Below are positions 1-9,594 of a stretch of DNA of 64,000 nucleotides, piece after piece (position 1 is the stretch's first letter; every line of letters starts with the position of its first letter). The notes under the pieces were generated by a model. The model worked only from the letters and a program-made list of their open reading frames with translations, had not been told where the DNA came from and made no database searches. Both the position numbers and the translations under genes were made by a program. This DNA comes from Undibacterium hunanense (GTDB lineage: Bacteria > Pseudomonadota > Gammaproteobacteria > Burkholderiales > Burkholderiaceae_D). Where the stretch lies: assembly GCF_014284335.1 (NCBI RefSeq), contig NZ_JACOGF010000016.1:62001-126000 (forward strand). Direction: 5' to 3'.

Positions 1-1
1 G

Positions 2-2626
2 GTCAGTATAGGCGGTCTTAAAATGGCCTGGATAGGTTTGGCCGATGAAAAACAGCAAGTACTGAAACCGATCGCCTCATTTGGCAGCGGTGCCGAGTAT
101 CTGCGTGACCTGCATATCTCACTCAAGCCGGAAGACCCGGCTGCGCAGGGGCCCAGCGCCCTGGCTTATCGGCAGAAACAGCCTTACTGGTGTCAGCATT
201 TTTTAAGCGACCCGGCTACCGCCCCCTGGCATGGACGTGGTGCAGAACACGGATGGCAGGCTTCTGCGGCGCTGCCTTTGCTCAGCAATGGCAAAGTGGT
301 GGGAACCTTCAATCTGTATTCCGATCAGGAAAACGCATTTGATGAAGCAGTACAGGAATTGCTGATCGAATTTGCCGCCGATGTCAGCCACGTACTGAAC
401 CGTTTTGAACATGAAACTGAACGTCAGCATGCTTTGCAGATGGAAGAATTGCGCAGCTTCATGCTGGAACGTATTACCGGCACCCTGACGCAAAAAGAAT
501 TGTTTCATGATGTCGTGCTGAAGGTGGAATCATTGCTGCCGGATTGCCTGTGTTCCATCATGTTGCTGGACAAGGATGGCCAGCGCGTGCGTACCGGTGC
601 AGCCCCCAGCCTGCCGGCTTTTTATACCAGCGCCATAGAAGGCATGGTGATTGGTGATGGCATAGGCTCTTGCGGCAATGCCCTGTTTACGGGTGACCGT
701 ACCATTGCCGCCGATTTGTCCACTCATCCATACTGGCACGATTACAGTGCGGTGGCCGCGCAGGCTGATCTGCATTCCTGCTGGTCAGAGCCGATCTTTT
801 CTGCAGAACGCAAAGTCATCGGTGCCTTCGCCATTTATCATCGGCAGCCCTTGACCCCGGATATATTTTCCCTGCAAATGCTGGAAATGGCCGCCAACCT
901 GATCGCCATCGCCATAGAACGCAAAGTGGCAGAAGAAACCTTGCGCAAGTTATCGCAGGCGCTTGAACAAAGTTCGAATGCCATCGTCATTACCGATACC
1001 CTGGTCAATATCGAATATGCGAATGATGCCTACCTGAAAAATGCCGGCAAGCGACTGGAAGAAGTGGTGGGCCGCCAGCCCAGCATCATGCGTTCTGGCC
1101 GTACGGCACCAGAAATATATGCCGACATGTGGCAGCAGCTTGAACGTGGTGAAAGCTGGAAAGGCGAGCTCATCAACCGCTATGCCGATGGCCTGGATCA
1201 TACCGACCTGGCGCATATCTCACCGATACGCAACAGCGAAGGTGTGGTGACGCATTTTCTGTCTATACAGGAAGATATTACCGACAAGAAGCGCACGGAA
1301 GAGCGCATCAAATACCTGGCCCACTATGATGCATTGACAGGCTTGCCTAACCGCACGCTGCTGGATGAACTGGCACGTTATGCGCTCAGCCTGGCAGAAA
1401 GAAATGATGATGCACTGGCCGTCATCTTCTTTGATCTGGATCACTTCAAGGATATCAACGATACCCTGGGTCACAGCCTGGGCGATGTCATGCTGGTGGA
1501 ACTGGCCAAGCGCATGGTTGCTTCCATGCGCGAAAACGATACGATTTCGCGCCTGGGTGGCGATGAATTTATTTTATTGCTGACCGGGGTCGATGAACAC
1601 AAGGTAGAACAGGTCGTGCAAAAACTCATGCAGGTGGTGAATGCGCCATTTCGTATTGGTGAATATGATCTGAATGTGACGGCATCCATGGGCATTGCCA
1701 TTTACCCCAATGATGGCAAAGACCTGGAAACCCTGTCGCGCAATGCCGATGCCGCCATGTACCGCGCCAAGCGCGAAGGACGCAATGCCTACCGTTTCTT
1801 TACCCAGGAAATGCAGGCACGTTCGACCCGCCATCTGGAACTGGTGAATGCCTTGCGTCAGGCAGTGGAAAAGCAGCAGTTCGAATTACATTATCAGCCA
1901 CAGATCGCCATGCATAGCGGTGCCGTGCTGGGGGCTGAAGCCTTGTTGCGCTGGCAGCATCCGGTATTGGGGGCGGTATCACCGGCAGAATTTATCCCGG
2001 TGGCAGAAGAAAGCGGCCTGATTTTGCCCATAGGTGAATGGGTGTTGCGTACCGCCGTGCGGCAGTGGAAACAGTGGCAGGCCAATGGTCTTCCGGATCT
2101 GCTGATAGCCGTCAATCTGTCAGCGGTGCAGTTCCGCCATCATGATTTGCCAGCGCTGGTGACTCGCATATTGGATGAAGCAGAAATGCCGCCAGAATGC
2201 CTGGAACTGGAACTGACCGAAGGCGTTGCCATGCATGATCCGCAAGGTGCGATTGCAGTCATGAATAATCTGCACGAGCGTGGCATACGCATGTCGATTG
2301 ATGACTTTGGTACGGGCTATTCTTCGCTCAGTTACCTGAAACAGTTCAAGGTATATAAACTGAAGATAGACCAGAGTTTCGTGCGCGACATTACCAGCGA
2401 CCCGGAAGACCGCGCCATCGTCAGCGCGGTCATCAGCATGGCCAGGAGCATGGGCCTCATGACCATTGCCGAAGGCGTGGAAACCGCAGAGCAACTGGAA
2501 TTTTTGCGCCAGCAAGCCTGTGATGAAGTGCAGGGCTACCTGTATTCAAAACCCTTGCCAGCAGACCAGTTTGAAGCGTATGTTAGAAACAGTGTGAGAC
2601 AGGTCAAAAAACAAATCAGTCATTGA
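2..2626 (+). CDS. Bifunctional GAF-GAF-PAS-GGDEF-EAL c-di-GMP protein, 5'-truncated by the window
   Basis: The frame is open to the left edge, and the residues before the first ATG at 23 (GGLK-MAWIGL) read as a GAF domain already in progress, so the true start lies outside. Numbering from that ATG: GAF about 1-130, second GAF about 150-305, PAS about 310-430, GGDEF about 435-600, EAL about 615-860. The diguanylate cyclase motif RLGGDEF (about 510-516) is intact, with a RxxD inhibitory site (REND) five residues before GGDEF. The EAL half keeps EALLRW, NLSAVQF, ELTEG, IDDFGTGYSSLSYL, KIDQSFV and AEGVET, so both cyclase and phosphodiesterase sites look usable. There is no membrane segment in the visible part; it is probably a cytosolic sensor. 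Its ligand cannot be read from sequence. Confidence 0.93.
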   Translation, partial: VSIGGLKMAWIGLADEKQQVLKPIASFGSGAEYLRDLHISLKPEDPAAQGPSALAYRQKQPYWCQHFLSDPATAPWHGRGAEHGWQASAALPLLSNGKVVGTFNLYSDQENAFDEAVQELLIEFAADVSHVLNRFEHETERQHALQMEELRSFMLERITGTLTQKELFHDVVLKVESLLPDCLCSIMLLDKDGQRVRTGAAPSLPAFYTSAIEGMVIGDGIGSCGNALFTGDRTIAADLSTHPYWHDYSAVAAQADLHSCWSEPIFSAERKVIGAFAIYHRQPLTPDIFSLQMLEMAANLIAIAIERKVAEETLRKLSQALEQSSNAIVITDTLVNIEYANDAYLKNAGKRLEEVVGRQPSIMRSGRTAPEIYADMWQQLERGESWKGELINRYADGLDHTDLAHISPIRNSEGVVTHFLSIQEDITDKKRTEERIKYLAHYDALTGLPNRTLLDELARYALSLAERNDDALAVIFFDLDHFKDINDTLGHSLGDVMLVELAKRMVASMRENDTISRLGGDEFILLLTGVDEHKVEQVVQKLMQVVNAPFRIGEYDLNVTASMGIAIYPNDGKDLETLSRNADAAMYRAKREGRNAYRFFTQEMQARSTRHLELVNALRQAVEKQQFELHYQPQIAMHSGAVLGAEALLRWQHPVLGAVSPAEFIPVAEESGLILPIGEWVLRTAVRQWKQWQANGLPDLLIAVNLSAVQFRHHDLPALVTRILDEAEMPPECLELELTEGVAMHDPQGAIAVMNNLHERGIRMSIDDFGTGYSSLSYLKQFKVYKLKIDQSFVRDITSDPEDRAIVSAVISMARSMGLMTIAEGVETAEQLEFLRQQACDEVQGYLYSKPLPADQFEAYVRNSVRQVKKQISH

Positions 2627-2660
2627 CCCGGCATTACTCTCAACATTATTCTCGGCATTA

Positions 2661-3521
2661 TTACAGTTTGTTGAGCGGAATTTTCAGATAGCTTGTGCCA
2701 TTGTCTTCAGGTGCGGGGAAGTTACCCGCACGGATATTCACCTGTATCGCCGGCAATAAGAGATAAGGCATTTCCAGACCGCTGTCGCGCTGGTTGCGCA
2801 GGGCGACGAATTCGGCTTCCGTGATGCCATCACGTACGTGCACGTTATTCGCCTTTTGTCGGGCCACTGTCGTCTGGGTGCAGGTGCTGCGCCCGGCAGG
2901 CGGGTAGTCGTGACACAAAAACAGTTGTGTATCTGGTGGGTAGGCCAACAACCTGTGTATGGAATGATAAAGCTGGGTAGCATCGCCACCAGGGAAATCA
3001 CAGCGTGCCGTACCCACGTCCGGCATGAACAGGGTATCGCCGACAAAAATGTTGTCGGCGATATGGTAAGCCATGTCTGCTGGCGTATGGCCAGGCACAA
3101 GCAAAGCACGCGCGCTCAGTGTGCCGATAAAAAATTCTTCATTGTCGACAAACAGATGGTCGAATTGCGAGCCATCCACGGCGAATGCCGGTTCCAGATT
3201 GAACAGGGATTTGAATACCTGCTGCACCTGGCTGATATGCTGGCCGATAGCGATCTTGCCGCCGGCCTGTTGTTTGGTGTATTGCGCCGCAGACAGGTGG
3301 TCGGCATGGGCATGGGTTTCCAGTATCCATTGCAGTTGCAACCGCTGTGTCTGAAGAAATTCCAGCACCAGATCAGCCGACTGGGTTTTGGTGCGGCCAG
3401 ATTTGGGTTCGTAATTGAGCACAGGGTCAATCACGGCAGCATGACCACCGGCTTCATCAAACACGACATGGGTCGCAGTGCAGGTCTGGGTATCGAAGAA
3501 GCTTTGTATATGCGGTGTCAT
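2661..3521 (-). CDS. MBL-fold hydrolase, persulfide dioxygenase (ETHE1/Blh) type
   Basis: A 286-aa metallo-beta-lactamase-fold protein. The metal motif HAHADH lies at residues 70-75. The later ligands sit in GHTPADMAY, VGDTLF and FLCHDYPP. The stretch GTARCDFPGGDA is characteristic of the ETHE1/Blh persulfide dioxygenase branch, which oxidises glutathione persulfide to sulfite using mononuclear iron, rather than glyoxalase II. There is no signal peptide, so it should be cytosolic. It is divergent from a TauE/SafE exporter that could remove the sulfite, and a Cys-rich ArsR regulator lies about 1 kb away, as in BigR/Blh loci. No rhodanese domain is fused. Substrate assignment is by family and context. 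Confidence 0.85.
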   Translation of the reverse strand: MTPHIQSFFDTQTCTATHVVFDEAGGHAAVIDPVLNYEPKSGRTKTQSADLVLEFLQTQRLQLQWILETHAHADHLSAAQYTKQQAGGKIAIGQHISQVQQVFKSLFNLEPAFAVDGSQFDHLFVDNEEFFIGTLSARALLVPGHTPADMAYHIADNIFVGDTLFMPDVGTARCDFPGGDATQLYHSIHRLLAYPPDTQLFLCHDYPPAGRSTCTQTTVARQKANNVHVRDGITEAEFVALRNQRDSGLEMPYLLLPAIQVNIRAGNFPAPEDNGTSYLKIPLNKL

Positions 3522-3669
3522 GGCGAGCCCGGTTTTGCGTGATGTATTGATGATAGCAAAAATGTTGCTGAATTTGATATTGTCATTATGTGAGCAATCT
3601 CAAGTGATGCTTACTCGACGAGTCAGACGCTAAGGAATACACTTGCACAATTCTTGAATACTGAACTTT

Positions 3670-4479
3670 ATGTTGCTATCAATGACCGATTTTATCGTTA
3701 TCCTGATTGGTGCCGTGGTCGGGCTGATCATGGGTCTGACCGGGGCGGGTGGCGGTATCCTGGCGGTTCCGGCACTGGTCTATGCCCAGGGCTGGAGTAT
3801 GCAGCAAGCCATGCCGGTTGCCTTGCTGGCAGTCAGCACGGCTGCCGCTATCGGCGCCATGGAAGGCCTGTACCGCAAGCTGGTGCGTTATCGTGCTGCG
3901 ATTCTGATGGCGGTGGCTGGTAGCCTGCCTACACTGCTGGGGGTGCAAGTTGCGCATCGGCTGTCCCAGCAATGGCTGATGCTGGTTTTTGCCCTGATAT
4001 TGTGTGCTGTTGCCGTGCGCCTGGTGCTACAACTGCGCTCGCCAGATGATGTGAATGGTCCGCGTTCTGCACTGGCACATATCAATAGCAGTACCGGGCG
4101 TTTTGAATGGTCTTTCAAGACGGGGGCCGTGATCGCATCGATTGGCGCAGTGTCCGGCTTCATGACGGGTTTGCTGGGCGTAGGCGGTGGTTTTGTGATC
4201 GTTCCCATGCTCAGGCATTACACCAATGCCAGCATGCATGTGGCGGTCGCGACCTCGCTGCTGGTGGTCAGTCTGGTAGGTAGCATGGGGGTGGGATCTG
4301 CCTTGCTGAGCGGTGCCAGCCTGCCTCCAGCCTTGTCAGCCTTTTTCGTAATCACTACCGTGGGCGGCATGCTGGCAGCACGACGCATTGCCGTACGCCT
4401 GCCTGCACGTCAGGTACAAAAGATTTTCATCGGCTTGCTGGTATGCGTGGCGGCCAGTCTGTTTTATCGTGTGCTGTAG
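3670..4479 (+). CDS. TauE/SafE family sulfite/organosulfonate exporter
   Basis: A 269-aa inner-membrane protein with about eight hydrophobic segments in two halves. Each half carries the family's glycine-rich signature: GLTGAGGGILAVPAL near residue 20 and GLLGVGGGFVIVPML near 165. That internal duplication is diagnostic of TauE/SafE. The family exports sulfite, sulfoacetate and related anions. Next to a persulfide dioxygenase the likely cargo is sulfite, which is an inference. A second possible start is the ATG at 3682. The gene is divergent from the MBL hydrolase and convergent with the ArsR gene, with a 35-bp gap. Confidence 0.88.
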   Translation: MLLSMTDFIVILIGAVVGLIMGLTGAGGGILAVPALVYAQGWSMQQAMPVALLAVSTAAAIGAMEGLYRKLVRYRAAILMAVAGSLPTLLGVQVAHRLSQQWLMLVFALILCAVAVRLVLQLRSPDDVNGPRSALAHINSSTGRFEWSFKTGAVIASIGAVSGFMTGLLGVGGGFVIVPMLRHYTNASMHVAVATSLLVVSLVGSMGVGSALLSGASLPPALSAFFVITTVGGMLAARRIAVRLPARQVQKIFIGLLVCVAASLFYRVL

Positions 4480-4514
4480 TGAGTGTGTCTGATGAATATA
4501 CTGGCTAACGAATA

Positions 4515-4856
4515 CTAGCTGGTGCCGGTGCGGCTGCCATTCAGCAAGGCGGCCTGGGATTCAAACTGGCGTGCGACATTGCCACATACCAGGTCACACA
4601 AGGCATAAATGGATTCGTCAGCGATATGGTAATACACCGAAGTACCGCGTCCTTCACGCCCAACCAGGCCATGCTTGGCCAGTGTAGACAGATGGCGTGA
4701 AACATTGGCCTGTGAGCAGGAACAACGGTCTGCCAGTTCACCGACATTGTGTTCTTTTTCGCGCAGACAGTTAAGGATGCGCAAACGGGTCGGTTCAGCC
4801 AGGGCTGAGAAATAATGGGCAATCTGTATCAATGCCTGATCAGATAATCCGTCCAT
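4515..4856 (-). CDS. ArsR/SmtB-family repressor, Cys-rich (sulfide/redox or metal sensor)
   Basis: A 113-aa winged-helix regulator. The recognition helix is CSCSQANVSRHLSTL (about 45-59) and the wing is GREGRGTSVYYHI. Cysteines fall at 30, 45, 47, 87 and 91; the C-terminal ALCDLVCG pair and the Cys just before the recognition helix are positioned like dithiol- or metal-sensing sites in ArsR proteins such as BigR/SqrR. The start is the ATG at 4856. An upstream TTG would put the N-terminus inside the operator palindrome. It faces the RND operon divergently across that palindrome and probably represses both sides. Whether the inducer is sulfide/persulfide, oxidant or metal is not decided by sequence. 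Confidence 0.88.
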   Translation of the reverse strand: MDGLSDQALIQIAHYFSALAEPTRLRILNCLREKEHNVGELADRCSCSQANVSRHLSTLAKHGLVGREGRGTSVYYHIADESIYALCDLVCGNVARQFESQAALLNGSRTGTS

Positions 4857-4928
4857 AACAATCAAGATAATAGTGGGAATGTTTCTATCATACCCCGACT
4901 GGCCGGGATTGCACATGCTTAATTTACT

Positions 4929-4948
4929 ATTTGCGTAATTGCGCAAAT
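4929..4948. promoter_or_regulatory. Probable ArsR operator
   Basis: A near-perfect 20-bp palindrome, ATTTGCGTAATTGCGCAAAT, mismatched only at the two bases flanking the AATT centre. It lies in the divergent gap between the ArsR gene and the RND adaptor gene. The size, AT-rich centre and position fit an ArsR/SmtB operator controlling both directions. Confidence 0.75.
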
Positions 4949-5044
4949 AAGAATATTATCTTTTCAAAGCCGCTATCGGCACCAGCCATACCACCCATGT
5001 CATCCCTATTCCATCCCTATTATCCGTACTATAGATATGTACCC

Positions 5045-6136
5045 ATGAATACCATAACGCCGACTCAATTCATGATGAAGCAAGTACTTACTGTGCTTGT
5101 TATACATGCTGTTAGCATCATTGCGACCGTCTTTATATTTACATTTACAACGGCGGCTGTGGCTGCGGAACTTGAAGTGACAGAGGTCAGGGCCTCTCGT
5201 GATGCAGGCAGTATCAGCGCTGATGGTGTGGTCGAAGCAGTCCGGCAGACCGTCATTGCGGCCCAGGTATCGGGTGCCATTACGACCTTGCCGGTCAAGG
5301 CAGGTGACAGCATGAAGGCCGGACAAATGTTGGTGCGTATGGACGGACGTGTCGCCAGTCAGCAAGCCCATGCCAGCCAGGCACAGCTTGAAGCTGCGCG
5401 GGCCACACTGCAGGTGGCCAGCAAGGATTTCGAGCGGCAAAAGCAATTGTTTGCCCGTCAATACATCAGCCAGGCCCAGCTTGACCGTGCGGAGGCGCAA
5501 TTCAACTCTGCCAAGGCCGATGCCAGCGCGCAAATTGCCCAGGCTGGCGCGGCGCAGACGCAATCAGCTTATTACACGCTGCAGGCCCCGTATGCCGGGC
5601 GCATTGCTGATGTGTATGTGAGCCAGGGTGATATGGTGACGCCGGGCCGGGCCCTGTTGTCCGTATTTGATCCGGCAGCCTTGCGTGTGACGGCAACACT
5701 GCCGCAAGCGCAACTGGCCAGTATCGTGCAAGGACAACCGATCAGGATAGAAATACCGGGTTTGCCGCCAAGCCAGCGCCTCATCAAGGTGGATCATTTC
5801 ATCGCCCTGCCAGTGACCGACGCCAGCACGCATACCGTGCAATTGCGGCTTGATTTGCCAATTGTGAATGGCCTGGCACCGGGTATGTTTGCGCGCCTGC
5901 AATTGCCCGCGCAGATTGTAGGCAGGGACGACAATGCACGTCTGTATATACCAGCCAAAGCAATAATGCGCCGTGCCGAGTTGTATGCGGTGTATGTAGT
6001 GAATCAGCAAGGCCGGGCTTTGCTCAGGCAGATCAGGCCTGGGCCCGTTGTTGGCACCGAACAGGAGGTGCTGGCCGGTGTTGCTGCCGGTGAAAAAGTG
6101 GCGCTTTATCCCCTCGTTGCCGCGCAGTCGCGCTAA
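5045..6136 (+). CDS. RND efflux periplasmic adaptor (membrane fusion protein)
   Basis: About 363 aa. A hydrophobic export signal at residues about 12-40 ends AAVAAE. It is followed by a biotinyl-lipoyl-like domain (VSGAITTLPVKAGDSMKAGQML), a helical hairpin rich in Ala/Gln (about 105-180), the second lipoyl half (YAGRIADVYVSQGDMV) and beta-barrel/membrane-proximal segments. This is the adaptor that joins an inner-membrane RND pump to an outer-membrane channel. No outer-membrane TolC-like gene is present in the cluster. The start is uncertain: ATG 5045, 5072 and 4998 all lack a strong ribosome site. An in-frame TTG at 4931 lies inside the operator and is unlikely. The pump gene follows after 9 bp. 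Confidence 0.9.
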   Translation: MNTITPTQFMMKQVLTVLVIHAVSIIATVFIFTFTTAAVAAELEVTEVRASRDAGSISADGVVEAVRQTVIAAQVSGAITTLPVKAGDSMKAGQMLVRMDGRVASQQAHASQAQLEAARATLQVASKDFERQKQLFARQYISQAQLDRAEAQFNSAKADASAQIAQAGAAQTQSAYYTLQAPYAGRIADVYVSQGDMVTPGRALLSVFDPAALRVTATLPQAQLASIVQGQPIRIEIPGLPPSQRLIKVDHFIALPVTDASTHTVQLRLDLPIVNGLAPGMFARLQLPAQIVGRDDNARLYIPAKAIMRRAELYAVYVVNQQGRALLRQIRPGPVVGTEQEVLAGVAAGEKVALYPLVAAQSR

Positions 6137-6145
6137 GGGATTGCC

Positions 6146-9100
6146 ATGCCAAAACAACTGGGATGGCCGGGTCGTAGCGCGCAGTTTTTTCAGACCGCAC
6201 AAATCACACCTTTGCTGGCATTGGTTGCATTTTTGCTTGGCGTCTTTGCCGTCATTGTCACACCACGTGAAGAAGAACCGCAAATCAATGTGACGATGGC
6301 GAATGTGTTGATTGCCTTCCCCGGTGCATCAGTCAAGCAGGTGGAGCAGCAAGTGGCGATACCGGCAGAACAGGTGCTGGGACAAATCGCCAATGTCGAA
6401 CATGTGATGTCGGTATCCCGGCCAGGCATGGCCATCATGACCGTGCAATTTGAAGTTGGCATACCACGCACCGAAGCGCTGGTGCGTCTGTACGATGTGG
6501 TGCATAGCCACCGTGACTGGTTTCCGACGAAGCTGGGTGTACTGGAAGCCATCGTCAAACCTAAAGGCATTGATGATGTGCCCGTTGTTGCCTTGACTTT
6601 ATGGAGCAAGAATCCGCATAGCGGGCCCTATGATCTGGAACGTGTCGCCCACAGCATGGAAGCTGAACTCAAACGTGTAAAAGGCACGCGTGACATCACC
6701 ACCACGGGCGGCCCTGGCCGCGCCATTAATATAGAACTTGATCCGGTCAGACTGGCTGCCACTGGACTGACTGTCGCAGATCTGCAAAGCAGTTTGCAGG
6801 CGGTCAACCTGGGTTTGCCAATCGGTGAATTGACGCAAGCGAATCAAAGCATCGCCATCGACGCTGGACCATTTTTGCATGACGCGCAAGCCGTGTCTGA
6901 AGTCGTGGTCGGCGTCAAGGCAGGCAAGCCTGTCTTCATGAATGACGTTGCCAGGGTAGTAGACGGTCCCTTGCCAGACAGTGCCTATGTCTGGCATGGG
7001 CAGGTGGGCAAAGATGCTGCAGAATATCCAGCCCTTACCATCGCCATCAGCAAACAGCCCGGCCAGAATGCCGTCGCCGTTGCTGATGCCGTCAAACAGC
7101 GCGTTGCAGAGTTACGCAATACCGTCATACCGGAAGGTGTGGAAGTCAGCATCACGCGCAATTATGGTCAGACGGCTGACGACAAGGCCAAAAAACTCAT
7201 ACAGAAATTATTGTTTGCCACTTTGTCTGTAGTGGCACTGGTATTCATTGCATTGGGGCGGCGCGAAGCCGCGATTGTCGGCACGGCGGTTATATTGACC
7301 TTGACCGTAACCCTGTTTGCCTCCTGGGCCTGGGGCTTTACGCTGAATCGCGTATCTCTGTTCGCCCTGATTTTTTCCATAGGCATACTGGTCGACGATG
7401 CGATTGTCGTCGTCGAAAACATACACCGGCACCAGGCTTTGTTTCCAGACAAGTCGCTGACAGAAATCATACCTGCTGCCGTCGATGAAGTCGGTGGCCC
7501 CACCATACTGGCGACACTGACGGTGATTGCCGCATTGCTGCCCATGGCATTCGTCAGTGGTCTGATGGGGCCGTATATGAGTCCCATTCCCATCAATGCC
7601 AGCATGGGAATGTTGTTGTCGCTGGCTATCGCCTTCATCGTCACACCCTGGCTGGCACGCATCTGGATGAAGCAGGCTCATGATGGGCAGGAAAGTAAAT
7701 TGCAGAAAACACTGGGCAGCTTGTTCCAGCGCGCATTTCGCCCCTTCCTTGATGAACACAAGGGCAGGGAAAATGGCTGGAAGCTGACGTTGCTCATCCT
7801 TGCGCTGATTGCTATCTCTGTTGTTTTGCCGGTAGTCGGTCTGGTGCAATTGAAGATGCTGCCGTTCGATAACAAGTCAGAATTCCAGGTCGTGGTCGAT
7901 ATGCCGGCCGGTACGCCGGTAGAAAAAACAGCTGCGGTATTGCGCGAGCTTGGCGCATATCTGTCCAGAGTGCCAGAGGTGGCTGATTACCAGGCTTATG
8001 CCGGTGTTGCCGCACCGATCAATTTCAATGGCCTGGTGCGCCAGTACTATTTGCGTTCTGGCGGTGAGGCCGGTGACTTGCAGGTCAACCTGGTAGACAA
8101 GCATCATCGCAGCGAACAAAGTCATGTCATTGCCAGCCGGCTGCGTCCGGCCTTGCAGGACATCGGCAAGCGTTATGCTGCCAATGTCAAGGTGGTGGAA
8201 GTGCCACCCGGCCCGCCGGTGCAAGCAGCTATTGTTGCAGAAATTTATGGCCCCACTGATGAGGGGCGGCAGCAAATCGGCAGGGCCGTGCGTGCGGTAT
8301 TTGACAAGACAGCCGGTGTGGTCGATGTTGATGACAGCAGTATCGTGAATGCCCCAAGAAAAATCTTGCTGATAGACCAGCGCAAGGCCGCAGCACTGGG
8401 TATCAGTCAGTCGGCAATCGTCACGACCTTGCGCGCCGGCCTGCATGGCGATGCGGTCAGTTATCTGCATGATGAAAGCAGATATGCGGCTGCCATCCAG
8501 TTGCAGTTGCCAGTGACCGAACAAGGTAATCTGGATAGCCTGTTAAGCCTGAGTGTCAGGTCGGCGCAAGGGAAGCTGGTACCTGTGCGTGAGCTGGTGA
8601 CTATTTCTGACAGCCTGCGCGAGCAGGCGCTGTTTCACAAAGATGGCCTGGCCGTCAATTACGTCACTGCCGACATGGCAGGTACCTTAGACAGCCCGCT
8701 ATACGGCATGTTTGCCATGCGAAGCGACATCGCAAAAATCATTACCCCCGATGGTGACAGGCTCAAGGAATTCTTTATCCATACTCCGTCTGATCCGTAT
8801 CGCGGTTTCAGCCTGAAATGGGATGGTGAATGGAAGATCACCTACGAAACCTTCCGTGACATGGGTGCTGCCTATGCTGTGGGCCTGGTATTGATTTACC
8901 TGCTGGTAGTAGCGCAATTCGGTTCCTACCTGACACCGCTGATCATCATGGCACCAATACCTTTGACCATCATCGGCGTCATGCCGGGCCATGCTTTGCT
9001 GAGTGCGCAATATACGGCTACCAGCATGATAGGCATGATCGCCCTGGCAGGCATCATCGTCAGAAATTCTATCCTGCTGGTGGATTTCATTCATGTGCAG

Positions 9101-9370
9101 GTGGCTGCTGGCATGGCATTTAAGGATGCCATAGTCAGTTCGGCCATTACACGCGCCCAGCCGATTGCGCTGACCGGTTTGGCAGCCATGCTGGGGGCCT
9201 TCTTCATTCTCGATGACCCCATCTTCAATGGCCTGGCCATCTCTCTGATTTTTGGCATTCTGGTATCCACTCTGCTGACCCTGGTGGTGATACCGCTGCT
9301 GTATTACAGCGCCTATAAAAATAACCCTGATTTAAACCATCCTGATTTTCAACAAGGAGCTTCATCATGA
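6146..9370 (+). CDS. RND efflux permease (HAE1-like inner-membrane pump)
   Basis: 1074 aa, the full length of the family, in two halves each with one N-terminal membrane helix, a large periplasmic porter loop and a helical bundle. Transmembrane segment 4 keeps the proton-relay pair in GILVDDAIVVVENI, and the second half carries GIIVRNSILLVDF. It follows the adaptor gene after AAGGGA, a good ribosome site, and its stop overlaps the next start (ATGA). It drives proton-coupled export from periplasm/inner membrane. The substrate is unknown. Sharing an ArsR operator with a sulfur-oxidation cluster suggests a sulfur or thiol-related toxicant, which is an inference. Confidence 0.93.
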   Translation: MPKQLGWPGRSAQFFQTAQITPLLALVAFLLGVFAVIVTPREEEPQINVTMANVLIAFPGASVKQVEQQVAIPAEQVLGQIANVEHVMSVSRPGMAIMTVQFEVGIPRTEALVRLYDVVHSHRDWFPTKLGVLEAIVKPKGIDDVPVVALTLWSKNPHSGPYDLERVAHSMEAELKRVKGTRDITTTGGPGRAINIELDPVRLAATGLTVADLQSSLQAVNLGLPIGELTQANQSIAIDAGPFLHDAQAVSEVVVGVKAGKPVFMNDVARVVDGPLPDSAYVWHGQVGKDAAEYPALTIAISKQPGQNAVAVADAVKQRVAELRNTVIPEGVEVSITRNYGQTADDKAKKLIQKLLFATLSVVALVFIALGRREAAIVGTAVILTLTVTLFASWAWGFTLNRVSLFALIFSIGILVDDAIVVVENIHRHQALFPDKSLTEIIPAAVDEVGGPTILATLTVIAALLPMAFVSGLMGPYMSPIPINASMGMLLSLAIAFIVTPWLARIWMKQAHDGQESKLQKTLGSLFQRAFRPFLDEHKGRENGWKLTLLILALIAISVVLPVVGLVQLKMLPFDNKSEFQVVVDMPAGTPVEKTAAVLRELGAYLSRVPEVADYQAYAGVAAPINFNGLVRQYYLRSGGEAGDLQVNLVDKHHRSEQSHVIASRLRPALQDIGKRYAANVKVVEVPPGPPVQAAIVAEIYGPTDEGRQQIGRAVRAVFDKTAGVVDVDDSSIVNAPRKILLIDQRKAAALGISQSAIVTTLRAGLHGDAVSYLHDESRYAAAIQLQLPVTEQGNLDSLLSLSVRSAQGKLVPVRELVTISDSLREQALFHKDGLAVNYVTADMAGTLDSPLYGMFAMRSDIAKIITPDGDRLKEFFIHTPSDPYRGFSLKWDGEWKITYETFRDMGAAYAVGLVLIYLLVVAQFGSYLTPLIIMAPIPLTIIGVMPGHALLSAQYTATSMIGMIALAGIIVRNSILLVDFIHVQVAAGMAFKDAIVSSAITRAQPIALTGLAAMLGAFFILDDPIFNGLAISLIFGILVSTLLTLVVIPLLYYSAYKNNPDLNHPDFQQGASS

Positions 9371-9576
9371 CTAGCTGGCAAATCGTTCGTATCGTTGCAG
9401 GTTGCTTCATCCTCCTGAGCCTGGCGCTGGGCATACCCGATAGCCCACTGTTTGTGAATCAGTGGTGGCTGGGTTTCACGGCATTTGTAGGAATCAATTT
9501 ACTGCAGAGCGGCATCAGCAAGTGGTGCTTGATGGAAAGTATTTTGCGCAGACTGGGTATACGCTCAGGCAATTGA
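9367..9576 (+). CDS. DUF2892 (YgaP-like transmembrane) small membrane protein
   Basis: 69 aa with two hydrophobic segments (IVRIVAGCFILLSLALGI and WWLGFTAFVGINLLQSGI) and the N-terminal R-x-x-R/G pattern of DUF2892. This is the membrane part found at the C-terminus of the rhodanese YgaP and as stand-alone genes in BigR-type sulfur operons. A GGAG ribosome site (aaggagcttcatc) lies inside the end of the RND gene, and the ATGA overlap shows translational coupling. Its presence is one of the stronger signs that the RND operon belongs to sulfur handling. Confidence 0.82.
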   Translation: MTSWQIVRIVAGCFILLSLALGIPDSPLFVNQWWLGFTAFVGINLLQSGISKWCLMESILRRLGIRSGN

Positions 9577-9594
9577 AGCCTGAGTCAATCAGTC

